Positions 6,625 to 13,565 of a stretch of 14,016 nucleotides of DNA are shown here, one piece after another. Numbering within the stretch: the first letter of the stretch is position 1; every line of letters starts with the position of its first letter. Below the pieces are notes generated by a model. The model ran no database searches and had not been told where the DNA came from. It saw only the letters and a program-made list of their open reading frames with translations. The DNA lies in assembly GCA_017880945.1 (NCBI GenBank), contig JADGRM010000026.1:1-14016 (forward strand), in the 5' to 3' direction. The position numbers were made by a program, and so were the translations under genes. This stretch comes from Gallionella sp. GTDB lineage: Bacteria; Pseudomonadota; Gammaproteobacteria; Burkholderiales; Gallionellaceae.

Positions 6625-8040
6625 ATGTCGATGTCGGCAAATGATGTGTTGAAAATGATTAAAGACCGCGAAGTCAAGTTCGTGGATTTCCGTTTTACCG
6701 ATACGCGCGGTAAAGAGCAGCACGTGGGAGTACCCGCCAAATACGTGGGCATGGAAAAATTCGAGGACGGTCATGCGTTCGACGGCTCATCGATCGCCGG
6801 CTGGAAAGGTATTCAGGCTTCGGATATGCTGCTGTTGCCGGATCCCTCGACCGCATTTCTCGATCCGTTCATGGACGAGGTGACTCTGGTGATCACCTGC
6901 GATGTGATCGAGCCGACCGACGGCAAAGGGTATGACCGCGACCCGCGCTCCATCGCCAAGCGCGCTGAAGCCTACCTGAAATCCAGCGGCATCGGCGATA
7001 CGGCCTACTTCGGTCCGGAACCCGAATTCTTTATTTTCGATTCCGTGAACTGGCAAATCGACATGTCAGGTTGCTTCGTCAAGATCAACTCCGAAGAGGC
7101 TGCATGGTCCTCCGCAGAAAAGTATGACAGCGGCAATACCGGCCACCGTCCGGTCGTTAAGGGTGGCTACTTTCCGGTTCCCCCTGTCGACAGCCTGAAT
7201 GACATCCGTGCCGCGATGTGCCTGGCTTTGGAAGATATCGGTATTGAAGTCGAGGTTCATCACCACGAAGTGGCGACTGCCGGCCAATGCGAGATCGGCA
7301 CCAAGTTCAACACGCTGGTGCGTCGCGCTGACCAGACCCAGGTTTTGAAATATGTTGTGCACAACGTTGCGCATCAGTATGGAAAGACCGCAACCTTCAT
7401 GCCCAAGCCTATCGTGGGTGACAACGGATCCGGTATGCATGTGCACCAGTCCATCTGGAAGGGTGGCAAGAATCTGTTTGCCGGTAACGGGTATGCAGGG
7501 CTGTCCGAACTTGCGCTTTACTACATCGGCGGTATCATCAAGCATGCCAAGGCATTGAACGCGATCACCAATCCAGGCACGAACTCTTACAAGCGTCTGG
7601 TGCCGCACTACGAAGCACCGACCAAGCTGGCTTATTCAGCGAAGAATCGTTCTGCTTCGATTCGCATCCCGCATGTGCCCAGTGAAAAGGCACGCCGTAT
7701 CGAAACACGTTTTCCTGACCCGACTGCCAACCCGTACTTGTGCTTCACGGCTTTGATGATGGCTGGCCTGGACGGCATTCAAAACAAGATCCACCCCGGC
7801 GATCCCGCGGACAAAAATCTGTACGATCTGCCACCGGAAGAAGATGCAAAGATACCAACAGTGTGCAGCTCGCTGGATGAAGCCCTGGCACATCTGGACA
7901 AGGATCGCGAGTTCCTGACCCGTGGCGGCGTGTTCTCCAACGACTTTATCGATGCCTATATCGCATTGAAAATGGATGAGGTGACCCGTCTGCGCATGAC
8001 CACGCATCCGGTAGAGTTTGAAATGTATTACAGCATCTAA
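6625..8040 (+). CDS. glnA: Glutamine synthetase type I, GlnA
   Basis: GlnA forms glutamine from glutamate, ammonia and ATP, as a cytoplasmic dodecamer. From ATG 6625 the protein has 471 residues. A GGGAG ribosome site at 6614-6618 is 6 bp from this ATG and 12 bp from the in-frame ATG at 6631, which matches the E. coli N-terminus (MSA), so either could serve; 6604 is too early. Landmarks: FRFTDTRGKEQHV, FDGSSIAGWKGI, the active-site segment EPEFFIFD, GSGMHVHQS (ATP and metal region), NPGTNSYKRLVP and the RSASIRIP segment. Tyr400 (398 from the second Met) in NLYDLPPEE is the adenylylation site of the beta subtype, so GlnE control is likely. Expression should follow the upstream sigma-54 and NtrC sites; a terminator follows. 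Confidence 0.98.
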   Translation: MSMSANDVLKMIKDREVKFVDFRFTDTRGKEQHVGVPAKYVGMEKFEDGHAFDGSSIAGWKGIQASDMLLLPDPSTAFLDPFMDEVTLVITCDVIEPTDGKGYDRDPRSIAKRAEAYLKSSGIGDTAYFGPEPEFFIFDSVNWQIDMSGCFVKINSEEAAWSSAEKYDSGNTGHRPVVKGGYFPVPPVDSLNDIRAAMCLALEDIGIEVEVHHHEVATAGQCEIGTKFNTLVRRADQTQVLKYVVHNVAHQYGKTATFMPKPIVGDNGSGMHVHQSIWKGGKNLFAGNGYAGLSELALYYIGGIIKHAKALNAITNPGTNSYKRLVPHYEAPTKLAYSAKNRSASIRIPHVPSEKARRIETRFPDPTANPYLCFTALMMAGLDGIQNKIHPGDPADKNLYDLPPEEDAKIPTVCSSLDEALAHLDKDREFLTRGGVFSNDFIDAYIALKMDEVTRLRMTTHPVEFEMYYSI

Positions 8041-8065
8041 GAGTTTAAAACTTAGAGCAGGACAG

Positions 8066-8096
8066 CAAAACGGGGCTTCGCGCCCCGTTTTGTTTT
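8066..8096 (+). terminator. Rho-independent terminator after glnA
   Basis: An 11 bp perfect stem, CAAAACGGGGC (8066-8076) with GCCCCGTTTTG (8082-8092), encloses a TTCGC loop and is followed by four Ts. The T-rich right arm adds to the uridine tract, and the matching A-rich left arm means it may work in both directions. It sits 25 bp after the glnA stop and should separate glnA from the downstream DUF4124-ntrBC unit. Confidence 0.9.
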
Positions 8097-8109
8097 GAAC
8101 GGGAAATGT

Positions 8110-8138
8110 TTGTCTGTGTCTGACGCATGACCTATACT
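8110..8138 (+). promoter_or_regulatory. Sigma-70-like promoter for the DUF4124-ntrBC unit
   Basis: TTGTCT (8110-8115) and TATACT (8133-8138) match the -35 and -10 hexamers at four and five of six bases, with the ideal 17 bp spacer. It lies just beyond the glnA terminator and 28 bp before the DUF4124 start codon. This would give the two-component genes a basal promoter independent of the sigma-54 promoter of glnA. Confidence 0.6.
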
Positions 8139-8166
8139 TGCCGCGTTACTTCGAGGAAGAGCGAAC

Positions 8167-8625
8167 ATGAAACGATATTTATTTGCCGCGTTGTGTGTCT
8201 GCCCGTTGTTGGCGCATGCTGATATCTATAAGGCAGTGGATGCGGATGGGCATGTCACTTACTCGAGTTCTCCGATCAAGGGTGGCAAGAAGCTTAATCT
8301 GGAACCGCTGCCTACCATGAAGCCAATGGCGGTTCCGCCCTCGGGCTTTCCGAGGGTGGATGGTGAAACGCAAAGAGGGCGAGACGATACCCGGCGCAAG
8401 ATTCTGCAAGACGAGCTGGATACCGAAGAGAAATTGCTTGAGGTCGCCAAACAGAACTTGAACGAAGCCGAGTCAAATCCGGAAGTCTTCAAGGGGCAGG
8501 ACGGCAAGACTTATCGTAATGTCGCCAAGTACGAAGAGAAGACCAAACCGCTACAGGAACAGGTTGATCTGCATACAAAAAATATCGAGGCTCTTAAGAC
8601 AGAGCTGAATAAACTACCAAAATAA
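8167..8625 (+). CDS. DUF4124-containing exported protein between glnA and ntrB
   Basis: The protein has 152 residues and unknown function. A GAGGAAG ribosome site (8153-8159) is 7 bp before the ATG. The first 19 residues form a signal peptide (two positive residues, a hydrophobic core, then AHA/D cleavage). DUF4124 follows: DIYKAVDADGHVTYSSSPIK (19-38). Residues 70-150 are highly charged and helical, probably coiled coil. It should be periplasmic, which makes it an odd neighbour for cytoplasmic nitrogen regulators. It is likely the first gene of the ntrB-ntrC transcript, as no terminator is seen in the 54 bp before ntrB. It resembles the protein at 2483-3094 only in the short N-terminal domain and general composition. 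Confidence 0.87.
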   Translation: MKRYLFAALCVCPLLAHADIYKAVDADGHVTYSSSPIKGGKKLNLEPLPTMKPMAVPPSGFPRVDGETQRGRDDTRRKILQDELDTEEKLLEVAKQNLNEAESNPEVFKGQDGKTYRNVAKYEEKTKPLQEQVDLHTKNIEALKTELNKLPK

Positions 8626-8679
8626 ACATTGTCACGTCCGGCATATTTTCCTGGCATGTTTTCTGCTGTGTAAAACATT

Positions 8680-9720
8680 ATGCCCGACCTTCCTTATCTC
8701 ACATTGGAATACCTGGCGACCGCCGTTATCCTGCTGGATGACGAGTCGCGCATCGCTTATCTCAATCCGGCTGCGGAACATCTGTTCGACGTGAGCGGGA
8801 AAAACCTGCTCGGGCATCCGCTGCAACAGGTGTTCACGCATACCGAACAGCTGGCCAGCGCGATGCAGCAAGCGATCCGGAACAATGCCAGCTATATCGA
8901 ACATGATCTGACACTGGGCACGCATGCGCACGGCAAGCTGCAACTGCGCTGTGCTGCAACTCCCCTGCAATTCGGCAAACGATGTTTATTGCTGGAATTT
9001 CATGCTATGGATATGCCATTGAAACTGGCTCGCGAAGAACAGATGCTGGATCAGACGCAGGCCAGCCGCCTGCTGTTGCGCAATCTCGCGCATGAGATCA
9101 AGAACCCGCTCGGCGGTATACGCGGTGCGGCACAGTTGCTCGAACAGGAATTGGAAAAACCGGGTTTACGCGAATATACCCAAGTCATCGTGCAAGAGGC
9201 GGACCGGCTGCGCTCGCTGATGGAGAAATTGCTTGCTCCGCAGAATTCCTCGCACTACAGCGCGCTTAATATCCATGAAGTGCTGGAGCGTGTGCGCAGT
9301 GTGGTGTTGGCGGAAATGCCGGAAGGCCTGACGATACGACGGGACTATGACATCAGTCTTCCCGCAATGATCGGGGATAAAGAGCAGTTGATACAAGCCA
9401 TGCTCAACATCGTGCGTAACGCCGCGCAGGCCATGCAAGGCAACGGGACTATCGTTTTGCGCACCCGCATCGCGCGTCAGGCGACGCTGATCAAACGCCG
9501 CCATCGCCTGGCAGTGAAAGTGGACATCATTGATAATGGCCCCGGTATACCGCCGGAATTAAAAGACAAGATTTTCTATCCGCTGGTGTCGGGGCGTGCC
9601 GACGGACATGGGCTGGGGCTGACCCTGGCGCAAGACTTTGTCAGTCAGCACCACGGCATGATTGAATTTGACAGCGAACCGGGGCGCACCTGCTTTACCG
9701 TGCTGCTTCCTCTTCCATGA
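8680..9720 (+). CDS. glnL: Nitrogen regulation sensor histidine kinase NtrB (GlnL)
   Basis: NtrB phosphorylates NtrC under nitrogen limitation and, with PII protein, dephosphorylates it when nitrogen is ample. The protein has 346 residues and no transmembrane helix, as expected for this cytoplasmic kinase. An N-terminal PAS domain (about 8-110; ILLDDESRIAYLNPAAEHLF) is followed by the dimerisation and phosphoacceptor segment with His138 in RNLAHEIKNPLGG. The ATPase domain holds the N box (NIVRNAAQAM, Asn247), the G1 box DNGPGI (295-300) and the G2 box GHGLGLTLAQ (319-328). No clear ribosome site precedes ATG 8680, so initiation may be weak. ntrC starts 16 bp after its stop, so the two are co-transcribed. 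Identification is secure from domain order and neighbours. Confidence 0.95.
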   Translation: MPDLPYLTLEYLATAVILLDDESRIAYLNPAAEHLFDVSGKNLLGHPLQQVFTHTEQLASAMQQAIRNNASYIEHDLTLGTHAHGKLQLRCAATPLQFGKRCLLLEFHAMDMPLKLAREEQMLDQTQASRLLLRNLAHEIKNPLGGIRGAAQLLEQELEKPGLREYTQVIVQEADRLRSLMEKLLAPQNSSHYSALNIHEVLERVRSVVLAEMPEGLTIRRDYDISLPAMIGDKEQLIQAMLNIVRNAAQAMQGNGTIVLRTRIARQATLIKRRHRLAVKVDIIDNGPGIPPELKDKIFYPLVSGRADGHGLGLTLAQDFVSQHHGMIEFDSEPGRTCFTVLLPLP

Positions 9721-9736
9721 TTATTTGGTGACTATT

Positions 9737-11137
9737 ATGAAACCAGTTTGGATTATTGATGATGACCGTTCGATACGCTGGGTGCTGGAGAAATCGCTGA
9801 CACGCGAAGATATCGAGTTCAAAAGTTTTGCCTCTGCAGACGATGCGCTGCGTGCGTTGGGTAACGACGTGCCACAGGTGGTGGTCAGCGATATCCGTAT
9901 GCCGGGAAGTTCGGGGCTGGATTTTTTGCAGACGCTGCATCAACGGCATCCGCTCATTCCGGTCATCATCATGACAGCCTATTCCGATCTGGAGAGTGCC
10001 GTCTCGGCATTTCAGGGAGGCGCGTTTGAATACCTGCCCAAGCCGTTCGACATCAATCACGCGGTGGAACTGATACGACGCGCGCTGGAACAAAGCAAAC
10101 GCAAGACAGCCGAAGCAGAAGATGTTCAAGTGGCAGCCGATATTCTCGGCCAGGCTCCTGCGATGCAGGAAGTATTCCGCGCCATCGGCAGACTGTCGCA
10201 ATCGCACGCGACGGTGCTGATCAATGGCGAATCGGGTACCGGCAAAGAGTTGGTTGCACGTGCTTTGCACCGCCATAGCCCCCGTTCGGACAAGCCGTTC
10301 ATCGCGATCAATACCGCGGCGATCCCCAAGGACTTGCTGGAATCGGAATTGTTCGGCCATGAGCGCGGGGCGTTCACCGGCGCAGCTACGACCCGGCACG
10401 GACGTTTCGAACAGGCAGAAGGCGGCACGCTGTTTCTCGATGAAATTGGCGATATGCCAGCCGATCTGCAAACCCGTTTGCTGCGCGTGCTGTCAGACGG
10501 GAATTTCTACCGCGTCGGCGGTCATCAGCCGATCAAGGCCAACGTGCGCATCATCACAGCCACTCATCAAAACCTGGATGAACGGGTCAAGCTGGGCCTG
10601 TTCCGCGAAGATCTGTTCCATCGTCTGAACGTGATAAGGCTGCGCCTGCCGCCGCTGCGCGAACGTCGCGAGGATATCCCGCTGCTGGCAAAATATTTCC
10701 TGCAAAAGAGCGCGCGCGAACTGGCGGTCGATCAGAAACAATTCAGCGATGCGACGTTGCAACATCTCAGCGCACAGGATTTTCCCGGCAACGTGCGGCA
10801 ACTGGAAAATCTCTGTCACTGGCTGACCGTGATGACGCCTTCTCAGACAGTCGAGATTGCCGATCTACCCCCGGAATGGCGCGGTGGTTCCCCTGCGAGC
10901 GCATCAATTGGCGGAGATTGGACTGCGGCCCTGGCGCAGCAGGCAACACTGGCCCTGCAGCGCGGGGATGAGCGCATCATGGATACGCTCACCATACAGT
11001 TCGAGCGTACCCTGATCCTGCAGGCCCTGCAGCACACCAACGGGCGACGCATCGAAGCCGCCACCCTGCTCGGCATCGGCCGCAACACCCTGACGCGCAA
11101 GATTCAGGAACTGGGCCTGGAAAATCAGGATGCGTAG
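9737..11137 (+). CDS. glnG: Nitrogen regulation response regulator NtrC (GlnG)
   Basis: NtrC is a sigma-54 activator that binds enhancers upstream of glnA and other nitrogen genes. ATG 9737 begins the receiver domain directly (MKPVWIIDDD) and gives 466 residues, close to the E. coli protein; an in-frame ATG at 9662 lies inside ntrB and is rejected. Receiver domain 1-120: acidic DDD at 8-10, phosphoacceptor Asp52 in VSDIRMPG, Lys102 in PKPF. AAA+ domain about 136-370: Walker A GESGTGK (164-170), the sigma-54-contacting GAFTGA loop (211-216), Walker B TLFLDEIGD (231-239) and arginine-finger region FREDLFHRLN. The C-terminal Fis-type helix-turn-helix (about 425-462) ends with the AATLLGIGRNTLTRKIQEL motif. 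Its TAG stop coincides with the GTAG head of the REPIN. Confidence 0.97.
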   Translation: MKPVWIIDDDRSIRWVLEKSLTREDIEFKSFASADDALRALGNDVPQVVVSDIRMPGSSGLDFLQTLHQRHPLIPVIIMTAYSDLESAVSAFQGGAFEYLPKPFDINHAVELIRRALEQSKRKTAEAEDVQVAADILGQAPAMQEVFRAIGRLSQSHATVLINGESGTGKELVARALHRHSPRSDKPFIAINTAAIPKDLLESELFGHERGAFTGAATTRHGRFEQAEGGTLFLDEIGDMPADLQTRLLRVLSDGNFYRVGGHQPIKANVRIITATHQNLDERVKLGLFREDLFHRLNVIRLRLPPLRERREDIPLLAKYFLQKSARELAVDQKQFSDATLQHLSAQDFPGNVRQLENLCHWLTVMTPSQTVEIADLPPEWRGGSPASASIGGDWTAALAQQATLALQRGDERIMDTLTIQFERTLILQALQHTNGRRIEAATLLGIGRNTLTRKIQELGLENQDA

Positions 11138-11201
11138 GGGCGGGTTTGAAACCCGCCCTTATTCGGATGTGTAAAAAGGCGGGTTTGAAACCCGCCCCTA
11201 C
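11134..11201. repeat. REPIN: second inverted REP pair, between ntrC and mpl
   Basis: Two 24-base arms, 11134-11157 (plus) and 11178-11201 (minus), each start GTAGGGGC and contain the palindrome GGCGGGTTT, centre base, AAACCCGCC. The spacer of 20 bp (11158-11177) holds TTCGG and ATGTG, as in the copy at 4565-4636, so the two share ancestry beyond the arms. Compared with that copy the stem differs at two base pairs, both changed on both sides, which keeps the palindrome. The left GTAG contains the ntrC stop codon and the right one, read on the minus strand, the mpl stop codon. A role as bidirectional terminator is possible. Confidence 0.87.
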
Positions 11202-12571
11202 CCCAATCGCTTGAGCAGCTTCTCGTGTATCCCGCCGAAGCCACCGTTGCTCATCACCAGGATGTGGTCACCGGGCCTCGCGGCTGCGGTGATCTTTTCG
11301 ATCAACACACCAAGATCTTCCTCGACGACCGCTTTGCTGCCCATTGGGGCCAGCGCGCCGTGCGCATCCCAGCCGAGGTTGCCGGCGTAGCAGAACACCA
11401 GGTCAGCGTCCTTCAGACTTCCCGGTAGCGCGTCTTTCATCACGCCCAACTTCATCGTGTTGGAGCGCGGCTCCAGTACCGCCAGTATCCGCGCATTACC
11501 GACTTTGTGGCGCAGCCCGGCAACGGTGGTATCTATCGCAGTGGGGTGATGGGCAAAATCGTCATAAACGGTAATACCATTTGCCACGCCGCGCACTTCC
11601 ATGCGCCGTTTCACATTCTTGAATTCGCTTAAAGCCGCCAGGCCTTGCGCGATGGGTACGCCCGCATGGCGCGCGGCGGCGAGTGCGGCGAGTGCGTTCT
11701 GGCGATTATGTTCGCCGAGCAAGTCCCAATTCAGCGTGCCTTGCGGTTTGCCATTCAGTGTCACGCGGTTGCCGGCATCTATCTGCCAGCCATCATCCGT
11801 GCCGAAGCGCTCAACCGGAGTCCAGCAACCGCGCTGCAATACGCGATCCAGTGAGGCCTCGCGGCCATTGCTGACGATCAGGCCGTTGCCTGGTACGGTG
11901 CGCACCAGATGATGGAACTGCGTTTCTATCGCGCCGAGATCGGCAAAGATGTCGGCGTGATCGAATTCGAGATTGTTGAGTATCGCGGTGCGCGGATGGT
12001 AATGCACGAACTTGGAACGCTTGTCGAAAAACGCGGTGTCGTATTCATCCGCCTCGATCACGAAGAATGGCGATTCCCCTCCCCCCGAGGAAGCGGGGAG
12101 AGAACAGAGGCGCGCGGAAATGCCGAAATTCTGCGGCACCCCTCCGATCAGGAAGCTGGGGCTGAGTCCGGCGTAATCCAGTATCCACGCCAGCATCGCG
12201 CTGGTGGTGGTCTTGCCGTGGGTGCCCGCGACAGCCAGCACCCATTTATCGTGCAGGATGGTTTGCGCCAGCCATTGCGGGCCGGAGATGTAGGGCAGGT
12301 TGCGATTGAGGATCTCTTCCATCAATGGATTGCCGCGCGATACCACATTGCCGATCACGAACACATCCGGCTTGAGGCCAAGCTGTTCCACGCCGAAGCC
12401 TTCGATCAGTTCTATGCCCTGCGCTTCCAGTTGCGTGCTCATCGGCGGATACACATTGGCATCACAGCCGGTGACGCGATAACCGGCTTGCTTGGCAAGC
12501 GCCGCGATGCCGCCCATGAACGTGCCGCAGATGCCCAGAATGTGTATTGCCGGTAGTTTATTCGTGCTCAT
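11198..12571 (-). CDS. mpl: UDP-N-acetylmuramate:L-alanyl-gamma-D-glutamyl-meso-diaminopimelate ligase Mpl
   Basis: Mpl ligates recycled murein tripeptide to UDP-MurNAc, returning cell-wall fragments to peptidoglycan synthesis. The protein has 457 residues, normal for the family. Features: N-terminal Rossmann-like segment IHILGICGTFMGGIAALA (9-26), the Mur-ligase ATP loop AGTHGKTTTSAM (115-126), the Mpl-typical EADEYDTAFFDKRSKFVHY stretch, LNNLEFDHADIF, the central EHNRQNALAALAAA motif and VYDDFAHHPTAI in the C-terminal half. The ATG at 12571 is 6 bp after the stop of the zinc-ribbon gene, implying translational coupling. The TAG stop lies in the right head of the REPIN. Between the ARL segment and FFVIEADEY is a Ser/Gly-rich stretch coded by G/C-rich DNA that could be a small in-frame insertion. 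Confidence 0.96.
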   Translation of the reverse strand: MSTNKLPAIHILGICGTFMGGIAALAKQAGYRVTGCDANVYPPMSTQLEAQGIELIEGFGVEQLGLKPDVFVIGNVVSRGNPLMEEILNRNLPYISGPQWLAQTILHDKWVLAVAGTHGKTTTSAMLAWILDYAGLSPSFLIGGVPQNFGISARLCSLPASSGGGESPFFVIEADEYDTAFFDKRSKFVHYHPRTAILNNLEFDHADIFADLGAIETQFHHLVRTVPGNGLIVSNGREASLDRVLQRGCWTPVERFGTDDGWQIDAGNRVTLNGKPQGTLNWDLLGEHNRQNALAALAAARHAGVPIAQGLAALSEFKNVKRRMEVRGVANGITVYDDFAHHPTAIDTTVAGLRHKVGNARILAVLEPRSNTMKLGVMKDALPGSLKDADLVFCYAGNLGWDAHGALAPMGSKAVVEEDLGVLIEKITAAARPGDHILVMSNGGFGGIHEKLLKRLG

Positions 12572-12577
12572 AGACGC

Positions 12578-12874
12578 TCAATCTTCCCGGCGGATCCATT
12601 GGGAATGTACGGTCGATTTGGAGTACCACAACAATGCAGCCGCTATGGTGGTGCCAACGATAAGCGTTATCCAGGGATAACCACTCAAGTCATAACCAAT
12701 GAAGGGCAGGAACAGCAGGGGAACCCACAACATGGCCCATATAAGCGCTATCACCATGCCCGCCCAGCCTACGAAAACACCCGCGGTGGTGCGCCGGGTG
12801 ACCCTGTGAGCTCCACATGTCTCACAAATAACTGCATCGGGGCTGATTTCAGAAGCGCAGAATGGACATTGCAT
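12578..12874 (-). CDS. Small zinc-ribbon membrane protein, function unknown
   Basis: The protein has 98 residues. Its N-terminus carries a zinc ribbon of two CxxC pairs: CPFC (3-6) and CETC (17-20). Two hydrophobic segments follow, about 31-59 and 67-83, separated by a short polar stretch (GYDLSGY); the tail is charged. It is likely an inner-membrane protein with the ribbon in the cytoplasm. The ATG has an AGAAAG ribosome-site candidate. The gene lies 34 bp after the DUF486 gene and 6 bp before mpl on the same strand, so an operon is likely. No function can be read from the sequence; similar ribbon-plus-helix proteins are common and diverse. Confidence 0.82.
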   Translation of the reverse strand: MQCPFCASEISPDAVICETCGAHRVTRRTTAGVFVGWAGMVIALIWAMLWVPLLFLPFIGYDLSGYPWITLIVGTTIAAALLWYSKSTVHSQWIRRED

Positions 12875-12908
12875 AATTTCTTTCTAAGAGTAAAAAAGCG
12901 AATACTTC

Positions 12909-13265
12909 CTAAGCGCTGCGAAAAATAAAATATACCGCACCCATCATGCATAGCGCCGCATACAAATAATCCCACTTCAACGGCTGGTTCATGTACAACA
13001 CCGCGAACGGCACAAACACTGACAATGTGATGACCTCTTGCAGTATCTTCAATTGCCCGAGGCTGAGTTCGGTGTAGCCGATGCGGTTGGCGGGGACTTG
13101 AAGCAGATACTCGAACAGCGCGATGCCCCAGCTCACCAGCGCCGCCACATACCAGGGCGAAGTTGCCAGATTCTTCAGGTGCCCATACCACGCGAAAGTC
13201 ATGAACAGGTTGGATACGGCGAGCATCAGCGCCGTAACCAGCAGCGGGTGCGAGATCAGGTTCAT
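12909..13265 (-). CDS. DUF486 family (DMT-like) small membrane protein
   Basis: The protein has 118 residues with four predicted membrane helices (about 7-27, 38-57, 76-94 and 99-116). Recognisable family segments are SNLFMTFAWYGHLKN near the N-terminus, ALVSWGIALFEYLLQVPANRIGY in the centre and LKILQEVITLSVFVPFAVLYM in the third helix. DUF486 proteins resemble small four-helix members of the drug/metabolite transporter superfamily; substrate and direction are unknown. The length is normal. The start follows a GAAAGAA purine stretch. The gene heads a same-strand group with the zinc-ribbon gene and mpl; the 300 bp upstream hold repeats and no clear promoter that I can support. Confidence 0.9.
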   Translation of the reverse strand: MNLISHPLLVTALMLAVSNLFMTFAWYGHLKNLATSPWYVAALVSWGIALFEYLLQVPANRIGYTELSLGQLKILQEVITLSVFVPFAVLYMNQPLKWDYLYAALCMMGAVYFIFRSA

Positions 13266-13291
13266 ACTGTTATTCTTTCAACCGACCGTCG

Positions 13292-13420
13292 AACAGCGTG
13301 TTGAAAAACGTAGCGAGCGAAGCCGGGACAAGGCGCGAAAGGATGAAGAAGCGGAGTTTACACAGGAGTTCATCACTTCGTGATCCCGCATTCTGAATCC
13401 TTGAGCAACACAGTTCCGGC
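13292..13420. repeat. Probable dispersed non-coding repeat
   Basis: This part of the 300 bp gap has no convincing gene. It begins AACAGCGTGTTGAAAAACG and continues with GCGAGCGAAGCC-type sequence, a purine-rich middle, and a small hairpin ATCAC-TTC-GTGAT (13372-13384). Sequence of this type, from GTTGAAAAACG onward, is familiar to me as intergenic copies in beta- and gammaproteobacterial genomes, sometimes mis-annotated as short hypothetical proteins. No other copy is in the window, so the claim rests on recall and not on direct repetition. Confidence 0.35.
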
Positions 13421-13428
13421 GAGCGCAT

Positions 13429-13524
13429 AACCAAACACTTGGCAACCGTCTTTGGTTGCTTAGTGGGATGGCTATAACCAATGACTTGCCCAGCGTCTTT
13501 TGCTGGGTTAGTCAGATGGCTAGT
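13429..13524. repeat. Two tandem structured repeat units with covarying hairpins
   Basis: Unit A (13429-13475, 47 bp) and unit B (13476-13524, 49 bp) are adjacent imperfect direct repeats. Both begin AACCAA, continue with ACTTG, then a hairpin, then TTAGT, two variable bases and GATGGCTA. Hairpin A is GCAACC (13442-13447), loop GTCTTT, GGTTGC (13454-13459). Hairpin B is CCCAGC (13489-13494), loop GTCTTTT, GCTGGG (13502-13507). Three of the six stem pairs differ between units, and each change is matched on the other side. This points to conserved structure in RNA or single-stranded DNA. No known RNA family or protein-binding site is recognised. The strand of action cannot be told. Confidence 0.8.
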
Positions 13525-13565
13525 AGTCATATCAGTTGTTTCATCAGTAGTTTTGCGACGCGTTG

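Noticed and set aside
9695..10471. Minus-strand open frame of 258 codons opposite ntrB/ntrC
   Set aside because: It is antisense to the intact NtrC receiver and AAA+ domains and is a by-product of GC-rich codon use.
11909..12556. Long plus-strand open frame (215 codons) opposite mpl
   Set aside because: It is fully antisense to the clearly recognisable Mpl protein and its translation has no family character.
12599..12928. Plus-strand open frame of 109 codons opposite the zinc-ribbon gene
   Set aside because: The minus-strand product has two CxxC pairs and two membrane helices; the plus-strand frame has no coherent features.
13429..13524. CRISPR or integron attC interpretation of the tandem units
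   Set aside because: There are only two units, no unique spacers of constant length, and no GTTRRRY/RYYYAAC core sites or integrase gene.
13270..13530. Short minus-strand open frame covering the 13.3-13.5 kb repeats
   Set aside because: It runs through the tandem hairpins and the suspected dispersed repeat. The units are 47 and 49 bp, not a multiple of three, so no coding frame is kept between them.
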